Assembly: GCA_946902985.2 (NCBI GenBank)
Contig: OX336388.2
Span: 225,082,467-225,146,466 of the forward strand
DNA length: 64,000 nucleotides
Source of the DNA: Meconema thalassinum
Taxonomy: Eukaryota; Arthropoda; Insecta; Orthoptera; Tettigoniidae
Direction: 5' to 3'
The notes beneath the pieces were generated by a model that was given only the letters and a program-made list of their open reading frames with translations, ran no database searches and had not been told where the DNA came from. Shown in pieces: positions 10,320-20,236 of this stretch; the first letter of the stretch is position 1; each line of letters opens with the position of its first letter. A program made the position numbers and the translations under genes.

Positions 10320-10722
10320 TCGGCCAATGAAGATGATAATAATAATATCGTATGGCCTCTGTGCTGGGTGCAAGCTTTGTTATTTTACACCCAGAGGGCA
10401 GCTTGCAAGTCGAATTTCGTCGTTCCTCGGAACGCTTTGAAAGTCTAGGAGGTTAGATATCTAAGCTCCTTGACACTATAGCGCTTTCTAGTAGAGAATG
10501 GAGGAACTTTTGTGTTGGCGGAAAATCCCGAGATTATTTTTGCCGATATGAACACGGCCTACTGAATTGAAATGCGTTCTTTAACATGCCAACAACGTAT
10601 GACATCCTTGTCGTGATTTTTGTAACCTTTCAAAAAAAAAATCACTTACCACGGCCAGGAGCGAACCTGTAGGCTTGGAGTTGGTAGTCCAACACCATAA
10701 CCACTCACCCACGTGAGGATGA
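10320..10722 (-). mobile_element. tRNA-headed SINE, family G, copy 1
   Basis: On the minus strand: GGGTGAGTGGTTATGG (A-box-like), AGGTTCGCTCCTGG (B-box-like), GTAAGTGATTTTT, then GGCCGTGTTCATATCGGC and CTAGAAAGCGCTATAGTG, ending in (ATT/ATC)n. Same family at 14767-15160 and 39989-40424. Confidence 0.75.
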
Positions 10723-10782
10723 TAATGAAATGTAAACTACAGTATAACTAAAACTAACTACTAACTTATATAATAACGTAAC

Positions 10783-11012
10783 CCGTGGCACTACATCCCA
10801 GGAAGGGCCTAGGCCTACGAAGCCAGCCATTTGGCCTGCAGATATTGGGGTGACGCTTGGTCAGCGCATCGGGTCCCCTCGGCCGTTAATCTACCTCACT
10901 ACCAGTCGGCTACTCAATTGTCCTCACGAGATTGAGTGCACGCCGTTCCAGTCCTCACGTCAGTTTCTAAAAATCCCTGACGGAGCTGGTAATCGAACCC
11001 CGGGCCTCCGCT
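10783..11012 (-). mobile_element. SINE S1, second copy, 5' truncated
   Basis: The reverse complement matches the body of the element at 2511-2815 (GGCCAAATGGCTGG, CCTCGTGAGGACAATTGAG, CCCGGGGTTCGATTACC) but lacks the first ~50 bp. Short matching words CTTATATA at 10765-10772 and 11029-11036 may be its target duplication. Confidence 0.7.
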
Positions 11013-11040
11013 ATACCATCACCACTACCTTATATATTCG

Positions 11041-11640
11041 AAGAAGAATAAAGCAAATCAAGGACAAGAGGAAAAGAAATGCCCTCAACCCTCGAAGAAT
11101 GAGGATTGAGGGACTTGGAAGGAGGGTGAGACATGAAAGGCAGATAGAAAAGTGAAAGAGGAGAAGGTCCGCCCCACAGGAAATGGATAAAAGGGGGAAA
11201 ACCTGGACCCATCTCAGGAATCCCTCGGGATCGCCAACTCCTGACCTCACCAGACGTGAGCCCCTGAGGGTGTAGCAATATCCAGGGTGCACCAGAAGTG
11301 GTGGGGCTACATACACCCTGCCTCCTTGAGGGCCTTGAGCAGAAGGCAGGAGATAACATGAAAGGAAAAAGAAGGATGACCCCTCGAAGAATGAGGAATC
11401 AGAAAAGATGAGACAAGGGCTAATTAAGGTGGGAGAGTGAAAGACTCCCTAGGCCTCGGATACCCTAATACCGTCGGGGTCGGAAATGAACAAGAGTTGA
11501 CCAAGGGAGGTCGATAGGAAAGTTGACAGAGAGGAGCCTGCCACAGGTAAGTGGAAGTAATGCTGAACTCAGCTGGGTCCCCGTGGTCGCCAACCCACCT
11601 CCCACTAGTCGTATTTTAATGGATTTTTTTATATTTTGTA
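11041..11640 (+). repeat. Dispersed repeat H, copy 1
   Basis: Matches the reverse complement of 58810-59275: shared words include CCTCGAAGAATGAGG, GTGGGGCTACATACACC, and GACTCCCTAGGCCTC next to ACCGTCGGGGTC. No reading frame holds across both copies and no terminal repeats are visible. Class unknown; another fragment may lie at 26340-26410. Confidence 0.6.
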
Positions 11641-11759
11641 TATTGTGCTGGAAAAAAATCATTAAAATAGTTTTTATGAATTACAAATGAAGTGTTGGCG
11701 TTGTAATTTTCTTTGTTGAAGTCCTTTTTGGATACACAATATTCTTTTTTAATTTTTTC

Positions 11760-12067
11760 CGCTAACTGCCTCTAAACTATTGTAAAAAGGATTTACAAAC
11801 TATGAACCAAAGTTTCATCGCAATCGGATGAATGGTATATGAACGCAGACGGGACTTTGTTGATACGATTCGCACGCTGTCACACATTTATGGAATCTAC
11901 AGATGTGCTACCAACTGCGAAATGGATTTACTAAGTCAGAAACCTTCACGGGAGTGTGCCCAAAAATACATCAATGTTTCATTGCAATCGGATGAATGGT
12001 ATATGGACGCATAAAGGATACAGTACACACACACATTATCACGTAACATTCTCTTTTATATATAAAA
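11760..12067 (-). mobile_element. Probable Helitron, 5' region
   Basis: On the minus strand the sequence from 12067 reads TTTTATATATAAAAGAGAAT, the usual look of a Helitron 5' end in arthropods. It then has two copies of a CCATTCATCCGATTGCAATG-type block (near 11975-11998 and 11815-11836). It abuts the 3' end of another minus-strand Helitron at 12068, a head-to-tail arrangement. The far end was not found. Confidence 0.4.
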
Positions 12068-12275
12068 CTAGCAACCCGGCCCGGCATTACGTGATAAGCG
12101 CTTCATTACGATGTCAATGAACTACGATCTATATCCGTTTGATGGGTTAAAATCACTGACTGGACTATTAACTATATTATCATGGAGATGCATGTGCAAC
12201 AAATACTTTTCAGACGTAATTTAAGAATGGTGATGTGCATGAAACACAAATCCCCCTTCCGCTGAACATTTCTGA
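12068..12275 (-). mobile_element. Helitron 3' end fragment
   Basis: The minus strand ends ATGCCGGGCCGGGTTGCTAG (12068-12087): a GC-rich short hairpin close before CTAG, followed by T, as expected for Helitron 3' termini (CTRR, A^T target). The interior is truncated on the right by SINE sequence. Confidence 0.55.
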
Positions 12276-12284
12276 CACTCATAA

Positions 12285-12490
12285 ACTTTCTTCGGCTTTT
12301 CCCAATTAATTGGGGTCGCCGGAGCCAACCAGGCTCATTTTGGTTTTGGCCCGGGATTTAAGGCCGGATGCCCTTCCTGACGCCACGTGATTTTCCAGGT
12401 GAAAATTCCACCCAGCTGTCACCGGGATTCGAACCCCGGCCGTCCGGGTGAAAGGCGAGTAGCTAAGCCACTGGGCCATCACGCTTACAC
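12285..12490 (-). mobile_element. tRNA-headed SINE
   Basis: On the minus strand: GTGATGGCCCAGTGGCTTAG (A-box region), GGGGTTCGAATCCCGGT (consensus-like B box), then GGAAGGGCATCCGGCC and a TTAATTGGG end. Length about 205 bp. No other copy seen in this window. Confidence 0.75.
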
Positions 12491-12496
12491 TCATAG

Positions 12497-12755
12497 TATT
12501 TAGATATTTTGAACAGTTTGCCCAGCGTAAGCTTACAAAGCGCTCGGACGCCATTTTTTTTTCGACTTTTCCACTGAAATCGTTACTGCTTGGCTTCCTT
12601 TGATCATAAATAAATTATTTTCTACAGAAATCATCCTCGAGATATCCTTTACAGAATGGTGAAAACCGCATCAAAATCCATCCAGTGGTTCTCGAGTTAC
12701 CCGTAACATCCAAGAATCGGGGACTTTGTTTTATTCGTACTAAGTCGAGATGCAC
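12497..12755 (+). repeat. Dispersed repeat R1, partial copy
   Basis: Matches the middle third of 18185-18962 (GCCCAGCGTAAGCTTA, GAAATCGTTACTGCTTGGC, AATCCATCCAGTGGTTCTCG). Both ends are missing. Confidence 0.7.
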
Positions 12756-12882
12756 AGATATTAACCATTTATGGACTCTTTACAAGGTTAGTTGACTTCA
12801 AAATTTTTACGCATTGTTTCATATCAGTATGCCAGGCTGGAAACATCCCATAGCACTCAGCAGCGACATCCGTTTCAATATA

Positions 12883-13542
12883 CACCCTCTGTCTGAAAAG
12901 TTCGGTGAATGGGTCTAGGCTATATTACGAACGGATTGTTGGTTTACCTGAAACAGCCGTTACTATCCTTCAAAGTAATCCCCGTGGATGGTTATGCACT
13001 TCTTAGAACGGCTGTACAAGTTCTGGCATCGTCTTTCTGAGCAATAGCCTTCAGTTGGGTCGTCACATTACGTTGCATGTCCGAAATGTCCGAAAACTTC
13101 TGGCCGTTCAAGGCGTATCGACGACTTGGACCCCGATACTCCATACTTTGACGCTTGCCTTCGAGGTCGTACTTCAGGCACCTCGTCTCGTCACCCCTGA
13201 CGATGGTTTTCAGGACCATTCCATTCCACACGGAACATTCACCCTTCTCACTGCCGAACAGGTATGCACGTTAGGTTGCATAAATTCACCTTTTTCTCTG
13301 CCGCCCGTCTATCAGTGCAATTCACTCTTCTCTCTCGCTTTCAATGTAGAGTTTTGACGACCCAAACTGGAGGCTATTCCTTAAGAAGACTATACCAGGA
13401 GTTTCCAGGACTTGTTCAGTCGTTCTCAGAAGTGCATAACCATCCACAGGGATTACATCGATGGATAGTAACGACTGTTTCAGGTAAGCCAAGAATACGT
13501 TCGTAATATTGCTCATTCACCGAACTTTTCAGACAGAGGGTG
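12883..13542 (-). mobile_element. mariner-derived non-autonomous element with long inverted ends
   Basis: Inverted ends CACCCTCTGTCTGAAAAG and CTTTTCAGACAGAGGGTG, flanked by TA (12881-12882 and 13543-13544). The inversion extends beyond the ends: the ~150 bp at 12915-13020 mirror 13400-13490 (both hold GTGCATAACCATCCAC or its complement), so the element is largely palindromic. The centre holds decayed mariner transposase. Confidence 0.8.
12990..13231 (-). pseudogene. mariner transposase fragment
   Basis: The minus frame reads ...KTIVRGDETRCLKYD, then EGKRQSMEYRG. This is the mariner block around the first catalytic aspartate (family form: TGDETW, then P-E-xK-xQSM-xW). It is joined directly to a C-terminal piece ending near RTCTAVLRSA. 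The second and third catalytic residues are missing. A deleted remnant, not functional. Confidence 0.75.
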
Positions 13543-13565
13543 TATTATTGAGCCATATTGAAGAA

Positions 13566-13805
13566 TCAATCAATCAATCAATCAATGGTATTCTGCCCGA
13601 AGGCAGGTCCGAGCCTCCGAAGAGGCTACCCCCAGCCGGAGTTTACTTGCGGTAGGGTGGCCAGGGCCTTTCCGCTCCTCCTTATGTTGGCCAACAGCGC
13701 GCAGTGCCTAGAACCGGCATACCATCCAAGTTCTGACTGCGCCCAATGTTGCTTAACTGCTGAGTTCTCATGGGATCCGGTGTTTCAACACGGCTAGGCC
13801 GTTGG
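13566..13805 (-). mobile_element. SINE with a 5S rRNA-like head and (ATTG)n tail
   Basis: The first ~116 nt on the minus strand (13805 down to about 13690) resemble eukaryotic 5S rRNA: it opens CCAACGGCC, then has CATGAGAACTCAGCAGTTAAG, a GGGCGCAGTCAGAACTTGG block (5S internal promoter box C region) and GGATGGTATGCCGG, closing GCGCTGTTGG. A GC-rich body follows, then (TTGA)n at 13566-13584. The perfect 12-bp duplication CATATTGAAGAA at 13554-13565 and 13806-13817 marks retroposition. Not a functional 5S gene. Confidence 0.8.
13690..13805 (-). promoter_or_regulatory. 5S-type internal pol III promoter region (head of the SINE)
   Basis: The region matching the 5S internal control region (AGCAGTTAAGCAAC and GGGCGCAGTCAGAACTTGG on the minus strand) would recruit TFIIIA/TFIIIC if functional. 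Inferred from similarity only. Confidence 0.5.
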
Positions 13806-13995
13806 CATATTGAAGAAACACAGGGTTATTCAAAATTATTGTCGGGGTTTCGTGAATTTTTTGTAGAAACATTGGACAACATATTGTTGCAGTAACTGTT
13901 ACACTAACTCTCAAAGTTTTGTTCTACATCGATTTAGTACCATGTATAACCACCAGATGGCAGTAACAGCAGTATTTGACAAAATCTTTTGATCG

Positions 13996-14285
13996 AGCTA
14001 CAAGGTCATCAGCCCGATAGTTTGCATATAGCGGCCATGTATGTGTGCAAATCGATTCACCATATCAATTCAAACACGGTGAAACTGAAATGAATGAAAT
14101 TTTATACAGAGGTAGCACTAGCAAAGGGCACCTCAGTGTCATGTTTAATATCCGTTTAACACGTATTTCAACAAGCTACTACAACCAACATTCAATTATA
14201 CTCCTTGAAAAAGGACAAAGAGTTATAACAATACCCATGCATATAGGATAAAGTAGGCTATATGTTCTTTACTGAACATCTTGTT
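13996..14285 (+). mobile_element. Helentron-like element, family B, copy B2, 5' truncated
   Basis: Ends with AAAGTAGGCT, then the hairpin ATGTTC-tttact-GAACAT, then CTTGTT (14251-14285), the mirror of the B1 terminus. The left part holds the ACGGTGAAACTGAA block of the family in reverse; upstream units and the other end are absent. Confidence 0.65.
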
Positions 14286-14319
14286 TATGTATACCAGAGA
14301 TAATTGAAATAACATAATG

Positions 14320-14367
14320 TATGAATGACCCCCCCCCCCCCAGAAAGAAATCCTGCGTACGTCACTG
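14320..14367 (-). mobile_element. Possible hAT terminus
   Basis: The minus strand starts CAGTGACGTACGCAGGATTT then TTTCTGGGGGGGG, a typical hAT-like 5' end. No partner end was found. Confidence 0.35.
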
Positions 14368-14389
14368 CATTTTAGCATAGGAAATCACT

Positions 14390-14766
14390 ACTGTCCCAGT
14401 TTTTATAAGAGATATGGGTCTGAGCTTCTATGCCCAAGATAGCGGGTTCAAACCCGGCCGAAGCCGTCGGTTTTTTAAGAGCGTTAACAATCCCTCAGTA
14501 TGCCTTCCTCCGGGGGGAGGGGGGGGGGGAGGGGGGAGTAAAGCCGGTGGTCCCATGTCATAGATTTATGCCATGTTAAAGAACCTTCCACTATTTACAC
14601 CTGTGTGAAGCTAAATTGTATCGGTTAGCAATGTAAACAACGCTCTTAGGTTTCTACGTTCGTTGCCAAGAGCCGACTGTGGTGACGTCTAGTAGCTAAG
14701 TTCTGAACTAGGCCTAGTAATCGTTGACGGTGGCGTTTGGCGGAAAAGTAGAAACTATTTGAAAAA
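14390..14766 (+). mobile_element. tRNA-headed SINE, family E, copy 2
   Basis: B-box-like GGTTCAAACCC, then GCCGAAGCCGTCGG, a G-run, TAAAGCCGGTGGTCCCATGT and GTTGACGGTGGCG, ending AACTATTTGAAAAA. It runs directly into the family G SINE at 14767. Confidence 0.7.
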
Positions 14767-15160
14767 TTAGCTTGCCACGGTGGGTGAGTGGATAGCGTGT
14801 CGGTCTACTATCCCCAAGATTGCAGGCTCGCTCCTGGCCGTAGTAAGTGATTTTTGAAAGGCGGCAAAAATACGACACGCATGTCATACGATGTTGGTAT
14901 GTCAAAGAAACCATTTTAATTCAATAGGCCGTGTTTATAATGGTAAAATTAATCTCGGGAGTTTCCGCCTACACAAAGTTCCTCATTTCTCTACTAGAAA
15001 GCGCTATAGTGTTCAAGGAGCTTAGATATATAACCTTGACTTTCATAGTGATTCAGGGAACAACGAAATTCGACATGCAAGCTACGCTCTGGATGTCAAA
15101 TTACAAAGCTTGCACCCGGCACCCGAGGCCATACGATATTATTATTATTATTAGCATAGG
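14767..15160 (+). mobile_element. tRNA-headed SINE, family G, copy 2
   Basis: Starts AGCTTGCCACGGTGGGTGAG, with B-box-like AGGCTCGCTCCTGG and body CTAGAAAGCGCTATAGTG, ending ATACGAT(ATT)n. Full length, about 390 bp. Confidence 0.8.
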
Positions 15161-15325
15161 ACATTCGTAACCTACAAGTTCCCGTAAAGCAACACAACTA
15201 ACACGAAGATATTCGTACATGATAAACAAATACAGCTAAGGAATCAAAGTGTCCCTCATAATGGCCACCACTTGTCCTCAACGTAATATCCATTCTATCG
15301 TGACGTCACCGTGTCGGTGTGTGTA

Positions 15326-15364
<39 letters not shown>

Positions 15365-15895
15365 AAGAGAGAAACGAAGAGAGAGAGGGAGAATAAGAAG
15401 CAATCAGATCTTCATCTTCTTTTGTATTGGTTTCGTCTCGTTATGAAATTCTCTTCGGCCGGGGAGAGTGACCCCCCGCAGTGTCGAACCCGCTCCACTG
15501 CGCCCACAGTAATTGCCCCTACGTAGTAATTATTTATATCTTCAGTCTTCGATTTTATTAATAAGAGTCAGGCAGTGAGGTGAGCACTCGGGGTACTTTA
15601 TTATCTCTCTGAGGTCTTGGCTGCTAAATTGGGATTCCCCTTAACACAATCTCCGTTGACTTCGGCTTCTTTTTACTCGATCATTAGATTTATAACAAAT
15701 ATATTTCATCGTCGAATCCAACTACAATAACATTCCAGACTCGTTCAATTACATTATTCTTCTTTCTTCCTTGAGGGCAGCTATGAACCACGTCATTTCA
15801 ACTGCTCCCGTCTTTGGGCCTTGATCTTAGTCCAGTGTTCATGCATTCGCTGCCTGTGAGACTCCTTACTTTCGTCAGACCGCTTCTTGCCGGTT
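15161..15895. other. Unassigned sequence with GT/GA microsatellite
   Basis: (GT)n then (GA)n at about 15313-15395. The stretch CACAGTAATTG...TAATTATTTATA...CTTCGATTTTATT at 15500-15560 resembles 38048-38125, so an anonymous dispersed repeat may be present. No gene seen. Confidence 0.4.
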
Positions 15896-17038
15896 TTTAG
15901 CCTACTTTTCACATTTTGCAAAAATGAGGAAAGAGTAGACTTATGAGATCGGGCAATTGTGTGTCTGTCTGTCCTTCTGTCTGTCTGTCTTTCCTTCTGG
16001 CTGTCTGACTGTCTGGCTGTGTGTGTGTGTGCCCCCCCCCCTATCAACTCCTAAACGGCTGCAGCAATCGAAACAAAATTTGGTAGGAGTAAAGACCTAT
16101 ACCTGAATATCTCACGGCCATATTTGAAAATGTCAGTGCTACCAACTGCTGAAAAATCGCAATTGGAATTTGAGCTCCATGTTGGATATCTTGGAAGGTA
16201 TGAATGGGAGATATTTCAAAATTGGCACACGTATAGATAATAATATTGCAGTTTAATTTCCAGGAGGCCATACATGGCAGTGTTGCCAAAATGATTATAA
16301 GCCTGCTGTTAGGTCCAAATTTTAAATGCATATAACATCAACACTATCAATTGGATTTCAAGCAAATTTCGTATGTGCTATGTGTACCATAACAGATATG
16401 ACCATGCGTAATCTTAAGAACAATCAGAGCTGCCAACTGTTAATAAATGCTGTTTATATTTTTACCCTAATATCAATTTATCAGAAAGTATGCAAGCCAA
16501 TAGCTCTAAACTTTGAGCACGTATAGTACCTGACAATCTAGATTAATTTGGAGTACTAAAATACGTCAGTGCTGCCAACATGATTCTAAGCCTGCTAATA
16601 GGTCCAATTTTAAAATGCATGTAACTTCTATACTAACTAATGGATTTCATTAAAAATTGGCACAACAATAGATCATACTATTTCAGATTATTTATGATCA
16701 ACACATGCATGACATTGTTGCCATCATGATTTTTCGCGCGCTGATAGATCCAATGTCTAACTGCATGTAACGTCCATGCTATCCATTGGACTTCAACCAA
16801 ATTTTGTATTCTGATCCTTAAGAGGTGGAACTAAGAATATAAATATATTCACCAGGGCTGCCAACGGTAGTGCTCTATTAGGCTACATTATGCCAGGTAT
16901 GTTTCGAACTAATTAGAAATTTCGATATTACCAACTTTATTTCGTATTATTCTTGATAGGTCCATACAGATTAATCATTGGCATGGATCTTAAACTTTAA
17001 GAAAGTAGGCTGTTAAGTTCGTAACGGAACTTCTTGTT
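15896..17038 (+). mobile_element. Helentron-like element, family A, copy A2 (complete)
   Basis: 5' end TTTTAGCCTACTTTTCAC, microsatellite (GT/CTGT)n at 15955-16030, and a ~1-kb core of diverged repeats with TGCCAACTGTTAATAAATGC and CATGATTCTAAGCCTGCT blocks. 3' end AAAGTAGGCTGTTAAGTTCG plus a terminal hairpin region ending CTTCTTGTT. The architecture (subterminal inverted repeats, microsatellite near one end, hairpin at the other) matches DINE-1/HINE elements. No coding capacity. Confidence 0.65.
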
Positions 17039-17049
17039 AATTTCGCTAT

Positions 17050-17495
17050 TTCTTGGAATTGATGGTGTGCTCCGAGCTTTCCCTTCAAAAGATCACGTTA
17101 CATAATGTCTGCGTGGGTGATCCCTACTTCTTGAAAATCCTTGTCTACCTCACAAAACCAGGGGCCCTTGGTTTTCTTGTTAAGAAAATAGGTAAATATC
17201 CGATTGGCGATTCTCTTGGGTTTCATATGAGTTAAGTGGCGATAGAAATATATTTTATACTTCCGAATTACTTGAGATATCCTTTCTACATGATGGTACA
17301 GTTAATTGTTATGCCGTCTCCTGTATTCACCATCGTCTCTCAACGGCTTTAACTTCTTCCTGAGGATCTTCCTTTCCTTGGCTTCCAATTTCTCAACCAG
17401 ACCCTTCCTATTTATTGCCAGGCATGCTGCTGTGTACAGCGCCCCAGATCGGATAACTGTACAATAGTGTCTTAGTTTGGCAAATTAAAAATGCA
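17050..17495 (-). pseudogene. RTE-like LINE, RT C-terminal remnant
   Basis: The minus strand encodes, with frame breaks, LRHYCTVIRSGALYTAA, then LEAKERKILRKKLKPLRDDG, then a ...YKIYFYRHLTHMKPKRI block and a NKKTKGPW end. These are the RT thumb and C-terminal blocks seen in the intact LINE at 2892-3800. Probably continuous with 17700-18120, the two being separated by a (TTC)n insertion. Confidence 0.7.
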
Positions 17496-17700
17496 TTATT
17501 TCTTCTTCTTCTTCTTCTTCTTCTTCGTCGTCGTCGTCTTCTTCTTCTTCTTCTTCTCCTTCTGCTTTTACGGCCTCATTGGGTGATGAGCTCCTATGCT
17601 TGCAGACCGCAGACGTATCTTGAATTCAAAGGTAACTAAAATTAACTAAAATGTAGCTAAAAAGTAACTAATTTTTACTTCATCCGAACAGTAGACACCC
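17496..17700. repeat. (TTC)n microsatellite and short inserted segment
   Basis: (CTT/CGT)n at 17500-17566, then CTGCTTTTACGGCCTCATTG and an AACTAAAA-rich stretch. It interrupts the LINE remnant, so it is probably the tail of another insertion. Confidence 0.55.
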
Positions 17701-18120
17701 TGTTTTAACTAGCTTCTTTTATGAACTCTAGGTTCAAGTGTGGATGGGGCTTGCTTCTCTGATATGGGCTCGATCCACTCCCCTAGGTACTTAAACTTTT
17801 TTGCCTGACGGATCTTTCCATGTTCAACATTTAATTCTTCACAAAAGAAATCTCTAAGCCTGTCGTGCCACTTGTATTCTGAGTTGGTTGACTTGTTTTG
17901 CGGCTGTGTGTAGGGAATCGGAAAAGTTTGCTAGATCATCTGCGAAAGCTAGGCAGTAAATTGTCAGGTCCAAGCTCCAGCAGCCCATTCTGACGCCATT
18001 TTCTAACACTTCTTTACCCTTCTCCTTGCGCAATTCATGAATTACTTTCTCCAGTACACAGTTATTTATCGTGTTGGAGGCCATTTTCCAATGATTCCTT
18101 AGTAAATGAAATTTCAATCT
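17701..18120 (-). pseudogene. RTE-like LINE, RT palm remnant (FADD)
   Basis: The minus frame contains ASNTINNCVLEKVIHELRKE, then YCLAFADDLANFSDS (RT catalytic motif C), and further on FNVEHGKIRQAKKFKYLGEW. Stops and frame breaks are present. With 17050-17495 it is one decayed LINE. Confidence 0.75.
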
Positions 18121-18184
18121 CTTTCAGTCTGACAACACAATTCTACCCAAATTTTAATTGGTGATATTCCCTAAACCAGAAAAC

Positions 18185-18962
18185 AAAAAGTGACAGTCAG
18201 TCTGAAAGACAAGACTTTGTATCATTTTAAATGCTACAAATGCTGAAAAATGCTAGAAAGGCTGGAGGCTTCTCGCTTCGCTCGAAGACAAAGACTCTTG
18301 ACATATTAGAAAATTATCTGCATAATACTTATCTTGCTTATCTTGTTTCAAATTACTCACGAACGGCAAGTGGAAACCAAGGGCAAAGCAAGGTTAAGTG
18401 CGCGGGATGCCGTCACGCTCACCAGAGCGTGCGGGGACATGCCCCTTCCATCCAGTCTAAAAACACTTATAGTGGGCGATGTATTGAAGATAGAGATATG
18501 CTCTCGCGGACTTTTTTGTAGAACTTTTCATGCTGACCAATTCTTATACTCATAGAAAGTATATTGATATTTTTAACGTTTTGCCCAGCGTAAGCTTAAG
18601 AAGCACACGGACACCAAGTTTGTTTTCGACTTTTTCACTGAAATCGTTACTGCTTGGCTTCCTTTGATCATACATATTTTTTTTTCTACAGAATCTTTCC
18701 TCGAGATATCCTTTACAGAATGGTGAAAACCGCATCAAAATCCATCCAGTGGTTCTCGAGATTACCCGTGACATCCGAGAATCAGGGATTTTTGTCTTAT
18801 ACTAATGAAGTAGAGATTGTCGGGGAACACATACACCAAGCGGTACTATGACGTCACACACCTCAGTGCATCTGGGTACATTTCGTCCCGTCACCGTAAC
18901 GTAACGCCAGACCCCAGCGTAACGACGAAGTCGACAAGATTATTTAAAATGATAAAAACATG
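18185..18962 (+). repeat. Dispersed repeat R1, copy 2
   Basis: Inverted relative to 1005-1752 and matching it end to end apart from small indels. Landmarks: AAAGTGACAGTCAGTCTGAA at the left end, GCTTCTCGCTTCGCTCGAAG, CAGCGTAAGCTTAAGAAGC, and GTCGACAAGATTATTTAAAA at the right end. Confidence 0.65.
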
Positions 18963-19369
18963 AGATTGGATTAATCTATTCATTAATTCATTCATAGTTT
19001 ATTCAGGACCAGGAAATAACACCTATCACAATTTGGATACAGTCGTTGACTGATTAAAGAGCATTTAAAGAACACAGGCATACAAATTATACAAGATGGC
19101 TTGGTTAGAAATGAAAATTGGTGTTTTTGATTAATTTTCTGTACTGAATTTGAAAACGCATCTGTTTAATTGGCAATAGTGAAAATTGTTATAGTTGACT
19201 ATAACAATGAAAATGGAATTGAGCCTAAATAAAATGTGATATTAAAAGACTTACAACATTTTTGAATTCGGAACATAAATCTCTATTAACGTGGCCTATT
19301 TTCTAATTTGTCGCAAAATCACGCAGGCCTGTGTAATGGAAACGAAGAACATTGTCAGGAATTGCAAAA
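18963..19369. other. Unassigned AT-rich sequence
   Basis: No gene or repeat recognised. Confidence 0.4.
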
Positions 19370-19371
19370 TA

Positions 19372-20233
19372 TAAGGTGCGTTCAAAAAGTAACGAGCCGG
19401 AGGCTGGAATGCGCAAACCGGTGACTACATCGGCTAATCGTGGCGTGTGTAACGAGGTGTGGTTCCGACCAGAGCGTGGAAAGTCACAGCCCGTCGCTAG
19501 AGGGCACGCGTGCACGTCACGTGACGATACAAAGCGAGCAGCAGCATGCATCAATCGTCCAACGCTGCCAGTCGCATTGCAAACCGTGACATGGAGGCGT
19601 CAACCAAAGAGCAAAGAGGTGTTGAGTTTCTGACAGCGGAAGGAGTAGGGGGAACGGACATTCATCGCCGAATGTCACAAGTGTACGGCGAACACTGCAT
19701 GTCCCTTGCAAGGGTCAAGGCGTGGCACAAGAGCTTCAGGGAAGGACGGGTGTCGTTAGCCGATGATGGCCGGTCTGGGGCACCCCCCTGCATTACCGAT
19801 GACAACGTCCAGCTGGTTGATGCACTCATTACCCAGGACGACCGAGTGACAGTGAACGCCATAGCCACCGTGGTCGCTCCACGACAATGCACGACCTCAT
19901 ACGGCCAACACAGTCGCGGCACTCCTGCAGAAATTCAAATGGGAAGTTCTCGGCCACCCTCCATACAGTCCAGACTTCTCTCCCTGTGATTACGCCATGT
20001 TTGGTCCCCTGAAAGGGGCTCTGCGGGGCCAGCGATTCACCTCGGATGCCGACGTCCAGCTGTACGTGCGGAACTGGTTCACATCGCAGCCCAGGGAATT
20101 TTATGAGACAGCCATTTACCACCTCGTGTCACAGTGGGACAAGTGCCTCAACAGCCAGGGCCAATACTTCTAACATACAGGTACTGGTTTCTGTAATTAT
20201 GCCTCCGGCTCGTTACTTTTTGAACGCACCTTA
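19372..20233 (+). mobile_element. mariner-like element, internally deleted
   Basis: Inverted termini TAAGGTGCGTTCAAAAAGTA and TACTTTTTGAACGCACCTTA, continuing into ACGAGCCGGAGGC, flanked by TA. At 862 bp it is shorter than an intact mariner (about 1.3 kb). A truncated relative lies at 31870-32143. Confidence 0.9.
19591..20174 (+). pseudogene. mariner transposase, central catalytic part deleted
   Basis: Starts MEASTKEQRGVEFL and continues through the helix-turn-helix (RMSQVYGEHCMSLARVKAWH) and the linker SLADDGRSGAP, to about 19870. The frame is then lost at a deletion. The C-terminus resumes at about 19921 (LLQKFKWEVLGHPPYSPDFS, then CDYAMFGPLKG), which contains the third catalytic aspartate, and ends WDKCLNSQGQYF at 20174. 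The first two catalytic aspartates are missing, so it is inactive. It could still be mobilised through its ends. Confidence 0.9.
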
Positions 20234-20236
20234 TAA

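Noticed and set aside
13690..13805. Functional 5S rRNA gene
   Set aside because: It is the head of a retroposed element with target duplications and diverges from 5S at many sites; no tandem 5S array.
1..18962. A1 + R1 on the left and A2 + R1 on the right as one large inverted duplication
   Set aside because: An inverted duplication would reverse the order (R1 then A); the order is A then R1 on both sides, so these are independent copies.
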